DNA from: Bacteroidales bacterium
GTDB lineage: Bacteria > Bacteroidota > Bacteroidia > Bacteroidales > Muribaculaceae
Assembly (NCBI GenBank): GCA_004552395.1
Contig: SFOK01000004.1
Span: forward strand, 1 to 40,971
DNA length: 40,971 nucleotides
Reading direction: 5' to 3'
Positions 40,950 to 40,971 of the stretch are shown piece after piece (within the stretch, counting starts at the first letter, position 1; every line of letters starts with the position of its first letter). The position numbers were made by a program, and so were the translations under genes. A model generated the notes under the pieces. The model saw only the letters and a list, made by a program, of their open reading frames with translations. It did no database searches and had not been told where the DNA came from.

Positions 40950-40971
40950 CGACCCTATTTGCCTATATGCT

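Overview
The window reads as chromosomal core DNA of a Gram-negative Bacteroidota bacterium, most likely order Bacteroidales (family Muribaculaceae is a guess from the high GC content and gene set, not shown by the sequence). The reasons are promoter signals of the Bacteroides type (TTG, about 20 bp, TAnnTTTG) in front of several genes, outer-membrane assembly genes, lipoproteins, an M49 dipeptidyl peptidase with the HECLGH motif, a plant-DPE2-like amylomaltase with two starch-binding domains, and an AAA/DUF4143 ATPase. I see no prophage, CRISPR array, tRNA or rRNA. One IS30-family insertion sequence lies at the right edge.

Layout. 1-2.4 kb: a gene tail, a lipoprotein and a TlpA-like thioredoxin protein (+). 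2.4-4.5 kb: an OPT peptide transporter closed by a strong terminator. 4.8-11.4 kb: a tightly packed + strand operon for envelope biogenesis (PPIase-like lipoprotein, SurA, OstA/LptA-like protein) ending in mutL. From 11.4 to 39.5 kb all convincing genes are on the minus strand: a Tyr-rich small periplasmic protein, a RelA-type (p)ppGpp synthetase with a ruined hydrolase site, an alpha/beta hydrolase, a periplasmic metallo-beta-lactamase-fold protein, PBP1A, a GNAT/FemAB-like protein coupled to amylomaltase, CapA with FolD, Ffh, PanD, PanC, a PurF-like protein without its N-terminal cysteine, DPP III with a small AlkD-like partner, the AAA/DUF4143 ATPase, and an operon M23-like/dxr/rseP/rlmI.

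The most interesting non-coding structures are (1) three 33-bp tandem repeats, each carrying a TTTCCGGTATATCGGAAA-type palindrome, the first sitting between the predicted -33 and -7 elements of the AAA ATPase promoter; (2) a roughly 105-nt small RNA candidate at 19350-19455 with a full promoter and a near-perfect intrinsic terminator, preceded by a six-unit 12-bp tandem array; and (3) repeated short tandem duplications at gene ends and in leaders. Several encoded enzymes have lost textbook catalytic residues (RelA hydrolase, PurF glutaminase, MutL endonuclease, LytM peptidase).

Start sites were moved from the longest open frame where stop/start overlaps, promoters or signal peptides pointed to an internal ATG. 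All assignments come from reading motifs by eye; no database search was run.
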